Source: Antedon mediterranea (Eukaryota > Echinodermata > Crinoidea > Comatulida > Antedonidae). Taken from it: 60,000 bases of DNA. The notes under the pieces were generated by a model. It did not search any database and had not been told where the DNA came from. It worked only from the letters and a program-made list of their open reading frames with translations. Every line of letters begins with the position of its first letter. Position 1 is the stretch's first letter. The position numbers were made by a program, and so were the translations under genes. Location: positions 25,400,412-25,460,411 of the forward strand of contig NC_092675.1 in NCBI RefSeq assembly GCF_964355755.1. Reading direction: 5' to 3'. This document shows, piece by piece, positions 39,641 to 49,202 of this stretch.

Positions 39641-41742
39641 AACGTTATCATAACACTAACCTCACTAAAATGGGTATCATTACGTTAAAAGGAAATTGTG
39701 CTGGAACAAATTTGAAAAGCTGTTAGTAATGGAAGTACTACAATCCACTGGGATATATACTTTACTCACAGGACCAAATGTTATCCCGTATGGGCTAGTA
39801 GTTTAAAGGTGGTTACATTAGGAATGTAATTAAAAAGCAAATTGCTCTACCTAAATCCAATTATGACCAACAGCCAGCTTGCAATTTTTAATTGAAAACG
39901 ATAAATCACAAATGAACTTGGGCGTCTAGTAACATATCACTATGGAAACCACATAATTTAAGGATGACATTTAGGTTAGATGGTAAAAATCTAGACCATA
40001 TTTGCTAATTATGTAATCGGTTTAAAAAAAATAACAAAAGTCATACATTCATTCTCCATGGTTCAACAATGTATACCAGCAAAGCATTAACATTTTAGAA
40101 CATTTTTTTTGGAAATTACCTTTTTTATACTTGAATATATATAATGAATTTGTTCATAGATACACAATGCCTCTTCGGAAAAAACCCGCTTTTTTGGTTC
40201 ATTTGAAGTATACAGTAAATGACTCGATTTCAGTCTAATTAAACAACTGGTCTAGAAGATGCTACTTTTTTTTTAGAGCTCCAATAAGTAGCACAATTAC
40301 TACTTGGCAAAATTAATAAAATGCCTGTTGTCTATCAAAATTAGTACAAAAATACTATTTACTTTTAAACCCATCAAAGAATCATAAATTAAAAGGTTCA
40401 CATTATTGCTTCAATTCATAGTAATAATAAATAATATAGTATACTAATAATAATATAGTTATAATTTTATTATTAGTTACAATATCTTTTCAATTTGAAA
40501 GGGAATTTTCCCACACTAATTATATGGAATAACTAGTAATGGAGGAAACTGACAGACAGCAAGTAGACAGACATTTTGATAGGAAAAATCAAAACAGTAT
40601 GTTTATTGCAAAAGAGTTTTCAGGATTAATATATTTGTGTCTCATGTAATGTTAAATTTGTTAGACCGTGGCTGTCAGCCAGAAGATATTTACACTACTT
40701 TTTTTAGAGAAGTAACAAAGAGTTCATAGGGGTCAACAGAGGTGATTATTGGAAGAGTGGGAAAGTTCTGCAGCATTTAAATCTAGGGGGGAAATGAATT
40801 ATATATTATGAATTAGATTGGAGTTAATAGGAGATGATTTAGATTTTGGGTATGAATAATAATAGGGACAAGGTCATGTTTAATTATAGTGTAATGGAAT
40901 CCATTACTGCAACAATCCCAATGAAGCCTTTGACATGTACACATGAATTGTATATTAAATGTATGAATATTTGTTAATGATTTTTTACAATATCTGACAG
41001 CATACAGTGAATATGTTTAGCCTTTATGCGGTGGTAGAACAAGTCTTCTTGGATAATGACTTAAAACTGGAGGTTTAGTGTACACATCTGGCTTGTGTGC
41101 AGTTTAAAGAACACAGTTTATCTTTCAGTAGGGGGTTACCCCATGTGTACTGGTCCATTCAATCCCTGTCGTTGTGATGAGCATGTGGCAGCACTCAACA
41201 CAAAGGGACCCTTAGTGGAGAAGAACATTCTTGTATAGTCTTGTTAACACATGTGAGCCCGCATGTGAGCAATTCAGCTCAGTTAGGCTGCAAGACGCAG
41301 GTTATTCCCTACATTTACTCTACTCTATTCTTTGGTCAAGGTTCGGGGAAATATGGTAAAATTAACACTGTGGTCATGTTACAAGAGTTGTCAAAAATAT
41401 ATAGATTATCTGATAAAACTCCTAGAAAGTAGGAAGCCTTTTGCCATTTTTCCCCTGATTGTTAAGAAACTTGCATAATGAATAAAATACCATATTTGGT
41501 AATTTCATGTTGCAAGAATACAGTGTCACATGTAAGGAAATGTTTATAAATGTTGGATCTTTATGGTGATAATTATCGATCATTAAAAGGCCTCTAACTT
41601 TCAAGTGGTAATTAATTGAGTTTATAATGATCTAAAGAATTCATATTTTCAACAAATTACTTTCATATCATGTGATCGTAATGACCATATTATATAGTAT
41701 ACTTTGAAACATTAAAGTTAATGTTACTTTCATTTCTACTTT
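39641..41742. other. Non-coding sequence
   Basis: No supported gene. Around 41130-41220 is a somewhat GC-richer patch of unknown origin. The overlapping frames at 41241-41604 show no motif. Confidence 0.4.
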
Positions 41743-41923
41743 GGCCCTGTTTCTGCTGCCAAGTAAATACCGTATATACTATTTTTGAATAGTCGTGTTT
41801 TTATTTTCTGTCACTGTCAGCTATTTTACACACGTGTATACAGTAGATATATTCGGCGAAAATGTGGAGCGAAGACGTTACGGTATTTACTATATAAATC
41901 TGTGTGGGGAGGGAAAAGCTAAA

Positions 41924-42175
41924 ATGTCCGGCCAACTAAAAGGTAATAAAAGGGACAACCACATTTATAAAGACATTTCTAAAAAAATAAAGCAGGAGTA
42001 CGGAATAGACTTGTCTTCAAAGCAAGTAAACTCAAAGCTGAAGAGCCTGCAAAAGCAGTACAACATTGCAAAAGACAATAACTCGGGGAGGGAACGAATT
42101 ACTTGTCCCCATTACGATGTTTTGGCCCGGATATTGGGAGATCGGGCCATAGCTGTGCTCTCACAACATATCTAG
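41924..42175 (+). CDS. Myb/SANT-like DNA-binding protein, first copy (probably truncated)
   Basis: Eighty-three codons from ATG: MSGQLKGNKRDNHIYKD, then amphipathic helices with YGIDLS.KQVNSKLKSLQKQYN, a GRERITCPHYDVL motif and LGDRAIAV at the end. This is the second-to-third helix part of a Myb/SANT-like domain as used by PIF/Harbinger accessory proteins to bind transposon ends. The expected first helix is found upstream in a different frame (MWSED from 41862, then a stop), so the original gene was longer and is now broken or lacks its start. The open frame extends back to 41795, but those residues look like read-through of non-coding sequence. Confidence in the family is moderate, in function low. 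Confidence 0.5.
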   Translation: MSGQLKGNKRDNHIYKDISKKIKQEYGIDLSSKQVNSKLKSLQKQYNIAKDNNSGRERITCPHYDVLARILGDRAIAVLSQHI

Positions 42176-42422
42176 GGCTAGGCTTTTGAAAGTGAGGCGT
42201 AAAACTTTGTGTATTGCGACTTTTAATTATCGACCAAATAAATGAATGGCAATTTGGGTAAAAAGGATGAATTTGAACACGACCACCCAAGAAGTATTGT
42301 TAGCAGAAACGGGGTACTAAAAAAAAATGGTATAAAAAATACCGTATTTTATACCGTATTTTTATACTACTACTATTATACTACTATACTATATAAATCT
42401 GTGTGGGGAGGGAAAAGCTAAA

Positions 42423-42668
42423 ATGTCCGGCCAACTAAAAGGTAATAAAAGGGACAACCACATTTATAAAGACATTTCTAAAAAAATAAAGCAGGAGTAC
42501 GGAATAGACTTGTCTCCAAAGCAAGTAAACTCAAAGAGCCTGCAAAAGCAGTACAACATTGCAAAAGACAATAACTCGGGGAGGGAACGAATTACTTGTC
42601 CCCATTACGATGTTTTGGCCCGGATATTGGGAGATCGGGCCATAGCTGTGCTCTCACAACATATCTAG
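42423..42668 (+). CDS. Myb/SANT-like DNA-binding protein, second copy
   Basis: Eighty-one codons, the same as the copy at 41924 apart from a serine-to-proline change (DLSPKQ) and loss of two residues where KLKSL became KSL (a 6-bp deletion). That deletion would shorten the helix that normally contacts DNA. It arose by the internal duplication of the element. Confidence 0.45.
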   Translation: MSGQLKGNKRDNHIYKDISKKIKQEYGIDLSPKQVNSKSLQKQYNIAKDNNSGRERITCPHYDVLARILGDRAIAVLSQHI

Positions 42669-42868
42669 GGCTAGGCTTTTGAAAGTGAGGCGTAAAACTT
42701 TGTGTATTGCGACTTTTAATTATCGACCAAATAAATGAATGGCAATTTGGGTAAAAAGGATGAATTTGAACACGACCACCCAAGAAGTATTGTTAGCAGA
42801 AACGGGGTACTAAAAAAAAATGGTATAAAAAATACCGTATTTTGAGCAGTTGCAGCAGAAAAAGGCCC

Positions 42869-44212
42869 TTTGTTGATTGTACTTTGTTCTGTTGATTTAA
42901 TGGGTGATTTGTAATGTCAATCTTTTACAGTCAGCGTGACAAAGAATGAAATTTCACTTTCGTTTTAATCGACGATGAAAGAGACTGGGTGATGAAAAGC
43001 AGTCTTCTTAGATACAAATAAGGACATTAACTGAAGAAAGCATTCTTAATTATAGAAATAGATTCTTAGTAAGAGATTTCCATGATTATTATTAACTACA
43101 TACAATCAAAACAGACAAAATTAATACTAATCCCATTTATTTATCTATCATTAAAACTATAATTTATAACACGAAACGATGTAATAAGATAAGCATTAAA
43201 ATTAAGTCTTTATACAAAGTACATTCTCAATATGAAAGATTTTAGCAACAAGTTAATTATTATTTACTGTACAAACTTTATCTATCTGCATTTTTCATAT
43301 TTAAAAACATATAAAGAAGTCAAATGACTGGACAACTATACTTATATTTCACATAAAAATAAGAAATATAAATATAAACCTTCAAAAGCATGAAAAAAAT
43401 GGTTTGCAAAATTCTCATATTTCGTAAGTGCAATTCCCCTCCTTGACCTTGCTATATCAAGCTATATTTTCAATAAACCTATAGTTTTAGGAAACAAAGA
43501 TGATTGGGAAAATAGGTTTAAATCAGCTGTACTGAGAATGAAGTAGGCCTACACCATGAAAAGAATTCAATAATTAGGCCGACTACAGACTGAAGTAGGC
43601 TTGCACCTCTGGGTTGAAAGAGGCCGATTGACGCCCGGAAAAAATAAGTAAGCACGTATGCCTACCACTAATCCTAAAGTTCCTTCATAATGCTAGGCCT
43701 ACGATTTCAAGTTCGGCAAATTTCTAATATCCACTTTTACTTAAAAACTTGTAGTTGTGTAAAAAGGATTAATTTCATAATGTTATTACTATAAAAACCA
43801 TCATTAAATTACATTAAATACAGTAAGTAGGGGAGGTTACCATAAAAAATGCGCCACAAACAAAATCCAGGTGTTCAATTTACCATCAGAGAAAATAGTT
43901 CATCAACATTGAGGGCGCAAAACCACAAGACTGCACACTGCAGCAGTTTTTGGTTATTTTAGCTAATCAAAAAAAACCAGAATTGATCATTTCTTAAATA
44001 ACCTTATGTAGGCCTACAACTCATACTAATTAAAACAATGTACTTATGTTTTTCATTGCAACAACAAGAAAGTCTTTTTTACAATTTTAGTGCCAAAATA
44101 TCGTTTAGGCAAATCAAACATAGAAGATAAAATTCCATGAAAAAATATGTTGTAATAATAATACAGGTGCACTGTGAACCCATCGTCGCACAGTTTTCAC
44201 AATTACTCTACC
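42869..44212. other. Non-coding sequence downstream of receptor gene 1
   Basis: No supported gene. Several copies of the TAGGCCTAC-type word occur (about 43545, 43694, 44010). Confidence 0.45.
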
Positions 44213-44218
44213 TTTATT
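44213..44218 (-). terminator. Polyadenylation signal of receptor gene 1
   Basis: AATAAA on the minus strand, about 35 nt after the stop codon of gene 1. This is the usual hexamer and position for a compact 3' UTR. Confidence 0.55.
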
Positions 44219-44252
44219 ATTAGGCATATTGGTGTTATGTTAGATTATTAAA

Positions 44253-46373
44253 TTATTTAGAACCGTCTTTATTGCGCTGCGATTTAGGAGTAACTTTTGT
44301 GTACACGAGGCGTCTTTGTTTATGACCCGTTCCTTGGCCAGGTTTAGTATGGGAGTTTGGATTTTCATTTTTGTTGCGTCGTAGATTTGAATCTGGCAAA
44401 CTATATATGTGTTCCTTGGCGTCGGTTTCACTCATCATTTGTTCATTGTCGGAATTTTGTTTGCTTCTACCTGGATCCACTTTTTCGTCTTTCCTGCCAT
44501 CAGATTCTAACGAATCGTCGTCGTCGGACTGACTGCGTGCTGAATCGTTAATTTCGTCTGCAATATGATTATAGATTGCAAACTTTTCTGTTTTTATATT
44601 ATTTCTTTCACTCTCTGGAACCTCGTGATAATATTCTTCCGCGGGGTTGTTAATTTCGACTAACAAATTAGGTTTCTCGGTTCCTTCTTCGTTTATTTCG
44701 GCGTAGAGAGAATGTTCTAAAATGTTGTTCATGTTAACAACTCTATCCACAGCATCTCTTTTTATGGGAATATCTAGTTCACTCTCAGTAACATCGTGGT
44801 AATACCCTTCTGTTTGTTTGTTATTTTCAGCTAATAAAATACGTCTAATTTCTTCTTCGTTTATTTCTGCATAGAGTGGATTTTCTAACATTTTATGATG
44901 TTCTTCACTTATTGGGGAAACTCTATCCATAGTAAAAGACAATTCGGTTTCTCTTTGAATGGCTGGTAAAGCTTCAGGAGGTCTTTGCTTTCCTACTTGT
45001 TTTGTCAGCGTCATTGTCCCGGGTAGTCTAATATCTTCTTGTCTGCTTGATGCTATAGACAGGTCTGATGAATATGCCCTAAGAGTTGAAAGTGATGTTT
45101 GTGGCGCTAAAATTGCCAATGGAAGCGTCTGTTGCTGAATATTCATAAAATCATCTGTTACCTGGTAGTTTAAAATGGCTTGTACCGGGTTAACTTGGAG
45201 ATTTGGATTTGGAGATTTTTTAATATACTTCAAACACTGCAAGCCGATAATTAAAATGACACATATAAATACGATTGATAAGATGCTAATCAATTCATTA
45301 GAATATTTCTCAGAAGGTGGAGAGTCAGCAGTAATGTGAGGTTTTACAGAAGCATCAGGATGTGATGTAGCCGCCATCCGTCTAGGAACTTCTGTGCTAG
45401 CTTCGTACTTTAAACATTCTTCTATTTCAATCGTCATCGTCGTTGATTTTAAAACATCACCATCGTAAACTGTACACGTTATGTTCTCTCCTTGCATTTC
45501 ATTAGTGACATTTCTGATAAACAACTTGTTTGGTGAATTTTTTTTTCGTATTGAATTGCCAAAAATAAAATCATTTGTTGAATTCCATCGAAATTGGATT
45601 TCTTCTTTGTTTATATTTTTATAATTCGCTGAAGTTTGAGGTTTCCTTTCAAATGCGTTGCACCAAATTGTTGCCGATCTGTTAAATATAAATTCAGTTG
45701 CATCCATTTTGACCACAATATGACGTTTGATAACAACGGTAGATGTACACAAATGTACGTCATTCGTTTTCATTGTGCATGTGTAATCAGTTTCCTCGTA
45801 TCTATCCATTGCTATGAACATAGCACTACTAATAAACTTGTTCTTATGTGTGATATTAGTAAAAACTGCGTGTTTAGGAAATTGTTCCGCATCCCAGTGC
45901 AGCTTCAAAGATGGATACGGGTATGTTTCACAATTTAATGTGACATTTTCACCAACAATGTACTCTGATTTTGAAGGGATACATACCGGGTCTGAAGGTA
46001 TTGGCAGCACTACTAGTTTCTTCTTAGCAGAATTAACAATTAATCCATCGCCTTGGTATATACATTCGTATACGCCAGTGTCTGTTCTCGTTAGATTTTG
46101 AAGAACAATTTCTAGTCTCTCTTTGCCATTTATCGTCGAATTTATAGTATTCATTTTAAAAACCTTATCACCTTTTTTCCAAATTGTATTGTCAATGATG
46201 GTTTCTGCTAAAGATTCCATTTCAATATCCAAATCACAATAAAATGTAAACGTTTTGCCAACAACGACATAACTAACATAATTTTCAGGATAGCATTGTA
46301 GAACAACAGCTGACTTAATTATGGGCAAGAAGAGAAGAAACAGGTAAACGAGAAAATGTAACAAACGACTCAT
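44253..46373 (-). CDS. Ig-superfamily receptor 1, long tyrosine-rich tail
   Basis: Predicted 706-aa type I membrane receptor in a single exon. I chose the MSRLL start (46373) because all three paralogues share it and it heads a good signal peptide (residues 1-21); an ATG ten codons upstream is also open. Three Ig-like domains follow: Ig1 about 25-122 (C46, W65, DTGVYEC with C104), Ig2 about 128-215 (C148, W160, C199, with an extra pair C131/C209), Ig3 about 218-318 (C238, W263, C300). There are many N-glycosylation sites, a membrane span at about 360-382 and a tail of about 320 residues. The tail holds YxxI/V motifs, two of them (SLYAEI, LVYTKV) fitting the ITIM consensus, and two repeats offset by 56 residues, each with LYAEI and YYH[D/E]V. 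It likely signals through SH2 proteins when the ectodomain binds a ligand. The ligand is unknown. Confidence 0.85.
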   Translation of the reverse strand: MSRLLHFLVYLFLLFLPIIKSAVVLQCYPENYVSYVVVGKTFTFYCDLDIEMESLAETIIDNTIWKKGDKVFKMNTINSTINGKERLEIVLQNLTRTDTGVYECIYQGDGLIVNSAKKKLVVLPIPSDPVCIPSKSEYIVGENVTLNCETYPYPSLKLHWDAEQFPKHAVFTNITHKNKFISSAMFIAMDRYEETDYTCTMKTNDVHLCTSTVVIKRHIVVKMDATEFIFNRSATIWCNAFERKPQTSANYKNINKEEIQFRWNSTNDFIFGNSIRKKNSPNKLFIRNVTNEMQGENITCTVYDGDVLKSTTMTIEIEECLKYEASTEVPRRMAATSHPDASVKPHITADSPPSEKYSNELISILSIVFICVILIIGLQCLKYIKKSPNPNLQVNPVQAILNYQVTDDFMNIQQQTLPLAILAPQTSLSTLRAYSSDLSIASSRQEDIRLPGTMTLTKQVGKQRPPEALPAIQRETELSFTMDRVSPISEEHHKMLENPLYAEINEEEIRRILLAENNKQTEGYYHDVTESELDIPIKRDAVDRVVNMNNILEHSLYAEINEEGTEKPNLLVEINNPAEEYYHEVPESERNNIKTEKFAIYNHIADEINDSARSQSDDDDSLESDGRKDEKVDPGRSKQNSDNEQMMSETDAKEHIYSLPDSNLRRNKNENPNSHTKPGQGTGHKQRRLVYTKVTPKSQRNKDGSK

Positions 46374-46525
46374 GTTGATAGAAACAAAATGAAAAGTATT
46401 CACCAGAAATATCGGTTTAGCCTAAGAACGGTTTTTCTGTACACTGCTTGATATATCATTCACAGTCGATGATGACAGTACAATAACAAAATACAAATGT
46501 ATGTGCTCCTATGTTAGTTCGGTAA
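46374..46525 (-). promoter_or_regulatory. 5' leader of receptor gene 1
   Basis: The segment between the expected start of transcription (about 30 nt downstream of the TATA box) and the MSRLL ATG. It is alignable with the leader of gene 2 but carries many more differences than the coding region does. Confidence 0.4.
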
Positions 46526-46552
46526 CTATTCTGATTCTAGGCCTTGATGGTT

Positions 46553-46561
46553 CCTTTTATA
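46553..46561 (-). promoter_or_regulatory. TATA box of receptor gene 1
   Basis: TATAAAAGG on the minus strand, 180 nt upstream of the start codon, in a block (GGTTCAGTATAAAAGGAACC) conserved in gene 2. It is a perfect core-promoter match, suggesting an inducible, focused promoter. Confidence 0.6.
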
Positions 46562-47232
46562 CTGAACCAATGATTTCGCTGTAATTATTGGGTATACTTT
46601 ATAGTTTCATTACGAGTTTCAATTGTTTTTAATTCTTATAAATATATAATAATTATTATCAACTATTTATTAGAGATAGAAACAAAGCAGTTAGATTTTA
46701 GTTATAAATTAATTTTCCTTTAGGTCTATATCATTATACAATATTAATAGAAATTATAATAGGAAACAAGATGGAAGGAGTCCGTTATGGGAACTATTTA
46801 TAGAACTTGATTGAATGAGTAAAGAGGCAACAATCCATCACTCTAAAACAACCATCTTACACTAAAACAAATAAAACATTAGTAACTTCATATCATGGCG
46901 TAGATTTAAATATCACATTTTGTGATGACGTGACAAGAACGTAGTTACAATTACCTTATATGTCCAGGATGCGCAAGATCTGGACATGTACAAATGAATA
47001 AGACATTCACACAAGTCATTCAATTACCTTATATATTTTTAGTCGCGTACAACGCGAATCTTTAGCTCACTTGGTCGGTCGGTTGGTCGGTAAACACTAA
47101 TTTTAGCACGCGACTGCAGCCATGTGTTTGGCCTTGTTTTAAAGCGTATTACATTATGAAATATCAATGCTTTCATTGCAGTCACGTTTTTCTTACTAAC
47201 ATTTCTGGTAATTTTACGTTACTACACACATT
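46562..47232. other. Intergenic region between receptor genes 1 and 2
   Basis: The part nearest gene 1 (to about 46700) is homologous to the upstream region of gene 2. At 47040-47115 lies a small repeat with AGTCGCGT / ACGCGACT inverted ends around GGTCGGTCGGTTGGTCGGT. Confidence 0.45.
47040..47115. repeat. Small inverted-repeat element with GGTCGGT runs
   Basis: AGTCGCGT at the left is inverted as ACGCGACT at the right, and between them GGTCGGTCGGTTGGTCGGT forms a short tandem array. It is probably a degraded dispersed repeat. No function is seen. Confidence 0.35.
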
Positions 47233-47238
47233 TTTATT
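47233..47238 (-). terminator. Polyadenylation signal of receptor gene 2
   Basis: AATAAA on the minus strand, about 35 nt after the stop. The surrounding words (CTACACACATTTTTATTACGCTT on plus, split here) recur downstream of gene 3, so the two 3' ends are homologous. Confidence 0.55.
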
Positions 47239-47272
47239 ACGCTTGATACATTTAAACCTCTCCAGTATATTA

Positions 47273-48469
47273 TTAAGGACTTGTAATTTTGTCAAAAAAT
47301 CTCAGACACTGCATGCTGGTAATTATGATAATATATAGAAACAAGATTGACTGAACTGATAGGAGAAGTATTGTAATAATAGGATTAACGAAAGTTTTAG
47401 ACGTACGAGGAGGTTGAGATTCATCAGTAGTGTGAGGTTTTACAGAAGCATCAGTATGTGATGTATCCGCCATCCGCCTGGAAACTTCTGTGCTAGTTTC
47501 GTACGTTAACAATTCTTCTATTTCAATCTTCATCGTCGTTGATTTTAAAACATCACCATCGTAAACTGTACACGTTATGTTCTCTCCTTGCATTTCATTA
47601 CTGACATTTCTGATAAACAACTTGTTTGGTGAATTTTTTTTTCGTATTGAATTGCCAAAAATAAAATCATTTGTTGAATTCCATCGAAATTGGATTTCTT
47701 CTTTGTTTATATTTTTATAATTCGCTGAAGTTTGAGGTTTCCTTTCAAATGCGTTGCACCAAATTGTTGCCGATCTGTTAAATATAAATTCAGTTGCATC
47801 CATTTTGACCACAATATGACGTTTGATAACAACGGTAGATGTACACAAATGTACGTCATTCGTTTTCATTGTGCATGTGTAATCAGTTTCCTCGTATCTA
47901 TCCATTGCTATGAACATAGCACTACTAATAAACTTGTTCTTATGTGTGATATTAGTAAAAACTGCGTGTTTAGGAAATTGTTCCGCATCCCAGTGCAGCT
48001 TCAAAGATGGATACGGGTATGTTTCACAATTTAATGTGACATTTTCACCAACAATGTACTCTGATTTTGAAGGGATACATACCGGGTCTGAAGGTATTGG
48101 CAGCACTACTAGTTTCTTCTTAGCAGAATTAACAATTAATCCATCGCCTTGATATATACATTCGTAAACGCCACTGTCTGTTCTCGTTAGATTTTGAAGA
48201 ACAATTTCTAGTCTCTCTTTGCCATTTATCGTCGAATTTATAGTATTCATTTTAAAAACCTTATCACCTTTTTTCCAAATTGTATTGTCAATGATGGTTT
48301 CTGCTAAAGATTCCATTTCAATATCCAAATCACAATAAAATGTAAACGTTTTGCCAACAACGACATAACTAACATAATTTTCAGGATAGCATTGTAGAAC
48401 AACAGCTGACTTAATTATGGGCAAGAAGAGAAGAAACAGGTAAACGAGAAAATGTAACAAACGACTCAT
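47273..48469 (-). CDS. Ig-superfamily receptor 2, short-tailed, chimeric
   Basis: Predicted 398 aa from the shared MSRLL start (48469), single exon. Residues 1-313 differ from receptor 1 by only two amino acids (T99S and T290S) and carry the same signal peptide and three Ig domains. From about residue 320 it diverges. The stalk, membrane span (about 362-386, containing Q but no charged residue) and nine-residue tail RFFDKITSP match receptor 3 instead. It therefore shares the ligand-facing part of gene 1 with the membrane end of gene 3. It has no tyrosine motif in the cytoplasm and no Lys/Arg in the membrane to recruit an ITAM adaptor in the vertebrate manner. A decoy, cis-modulator or adhesion partner are possible roles (inference). 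Confidence 0.85.
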   Translation of the reverse strand: MSRLLHFLVYLFLLFLPIIKSAVVLQCYPENYVSYVVVGKTFTFYCDLDIEMESLAETIIDNTIWKKGDKVFKMNTINSTINGKERLEIVLQNLTRTDSGVYECIYQGDGLIVNSAKKKLVVLPIPSDPVCIPSKSEYIVGENVTLNCETYPYPSLKLHWDAEQFPKHAVFTNITHKNKFISSAMFIAMDRYEETDYTCTMKTNDVHLCTSTVVIKRHIVVKMDATEFIFNRSATIWCNAFERKPQTSANYKNINKEEIQFRWNSTNDFIFGNSIRKKNSPNKLFIRNVSNEMQGENITCTVYDGDVLKSTTMKIEIEELLTYETSTEVSRRMADTSHTDASVKPHTTDESQPPRTSKTFVNPIITILLLSVQSILFLYIIIITSMQCLRFFDKITSP

Positions 48470-48628
48470 GTTGATAGAAACAAAATATCGATTTTGTCTG
48501 AAAACGGTTGTTCTGTACACTCTTTGATATATCTATCTCAGTCGATGATGACAGTACAATAACACAATACAAATATTTGTGCTCCTATGTTAGTTCGGTA
48601 ACTATTCTGATTCTAGGCCTTGATGGTT

Positions 48629-48637
48629 CCTTTTATA
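48629..48637 (-). promoter_or_regulatory. TATA box of receptor gene 2
   Basis: TATAAAAGG on the minus strand, 160 nt upstream of the start codon, in the same sequence block as the gene 1 box. The two genes are probably transcribed from paralogous promoters. No equivalent perfect box is visible upstream of gene 3. Confidence 0.6.
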
Positions 48638-49069
48638 CTGAACTAATGATGTTCCCGGATTTATGGGGTATACTGTATAGTTTCATTATGAGTTTCAATT
48701 GTTTTTAATTCTTATTAATATATAATAATTATTATCAACTATTTATTAGAGATAGAAACAGCAGTTCGATTTTACTTATAAGTTAATTTCACTTTATTCA
48801 TCTTGTAATAATACAAAATTTATAGAAATTTTAATATAGGAAACAAGATAGAACGAGTCGGCTATGAGAACTCTATGAAACTCAATTAAAATATTTGTTT
48901 AAACTTGTATTGATAGACTGAGTAAAAGCAAGTTATTTCTTCACTCTAAACAAAATAAAATTAAACGTTAGCAACTTTATTTTGTGTTGTGATGTGCCAA
49001 GAAAGCAGTTATACCAAGATGAGCAGGCATCTCGCCAAACGCAAAGGAATAATGCTGATACACATTCAA
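48638..49069. other. Upstream flank of receptor gene 2
   Basis: To about 48800 this is homologous to 46562-46700 upstream of gene 1, including an AATATATAATAATTATTATCAAC stretch (split by indels). Beyond that nothing is recognised. Confidence 0.45.
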
Positions 49070-49202
49070 ATAATTAATTAATTCAATTTATTTATTCTTA
49101 TAAAACACATTGTAAAATCACAATACACTATACAGTAAAAAGTACAAAACACAAAATGTTAAAGAGACTTAAAAAAACACTACAAATTATGAAAAAGATA
49201 AA
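49070..49202 (-). mobile_element. LINE 3' tail, minus orientation
   Basis: On the minus strand the sequence ends …GTTTTATAAGAATAAATAAATTGAATTAATTAA. This resembles the tail near 57195 in the Dispatched intron. It is a tail fragment only. Confidence 0.4.

Larger units (their letters stand above)
41743..42868 (+). mobile_element. PIF/Harbinger-like element with Myb/SANT ORF, internally duplicated (copy B)
   Basis: The ends are GGCCCTGTTTCTGCTGCC (41743) and GCAGCAGAAAAAGGCCC (42868). The flanking TTT on both sides fits a 3-bp target duplication. The interior was duplicated in tandem: the block starting TATATAAATCTGTGTGGGG at about 41890 recurs about 499 bp downstream, with a 6-bp in-frame deletion in the second copy, so each half carries the Myb/SANT ORF. 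ATACCGTAT words lie near each end and at the internal junction (42330-42365). No transposase is present, so movement would depend on an autonomous relative. Confidence 0.75.

Noticed and set aside
44253-45230. Canonical ITAM in the receptor 1 tail
   Set aside because: The YxxI/V pairs are separated by about 20 or more residues rather than 6-12, so the standard ITAM definition is not met. Separate ITIM-like/SH2-docking motifs fit better.
45636-46101. Plus-strand open frames over the receptor ectodomain (also at 47732-48152 and 50408-50711)
   Set aside because: They are antisense shadows of the Ig-domain coding regions, and repeat in each paralogue only because the sense genes are paralogous.
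47273-48469. Charged residue in the membrane span of receptor 2 for adaptor pairing
   Set aside because: Only a glutamine and uncharged residues are present. The vertebrate-type DAP12/FcR-gamma pairing is not supported.
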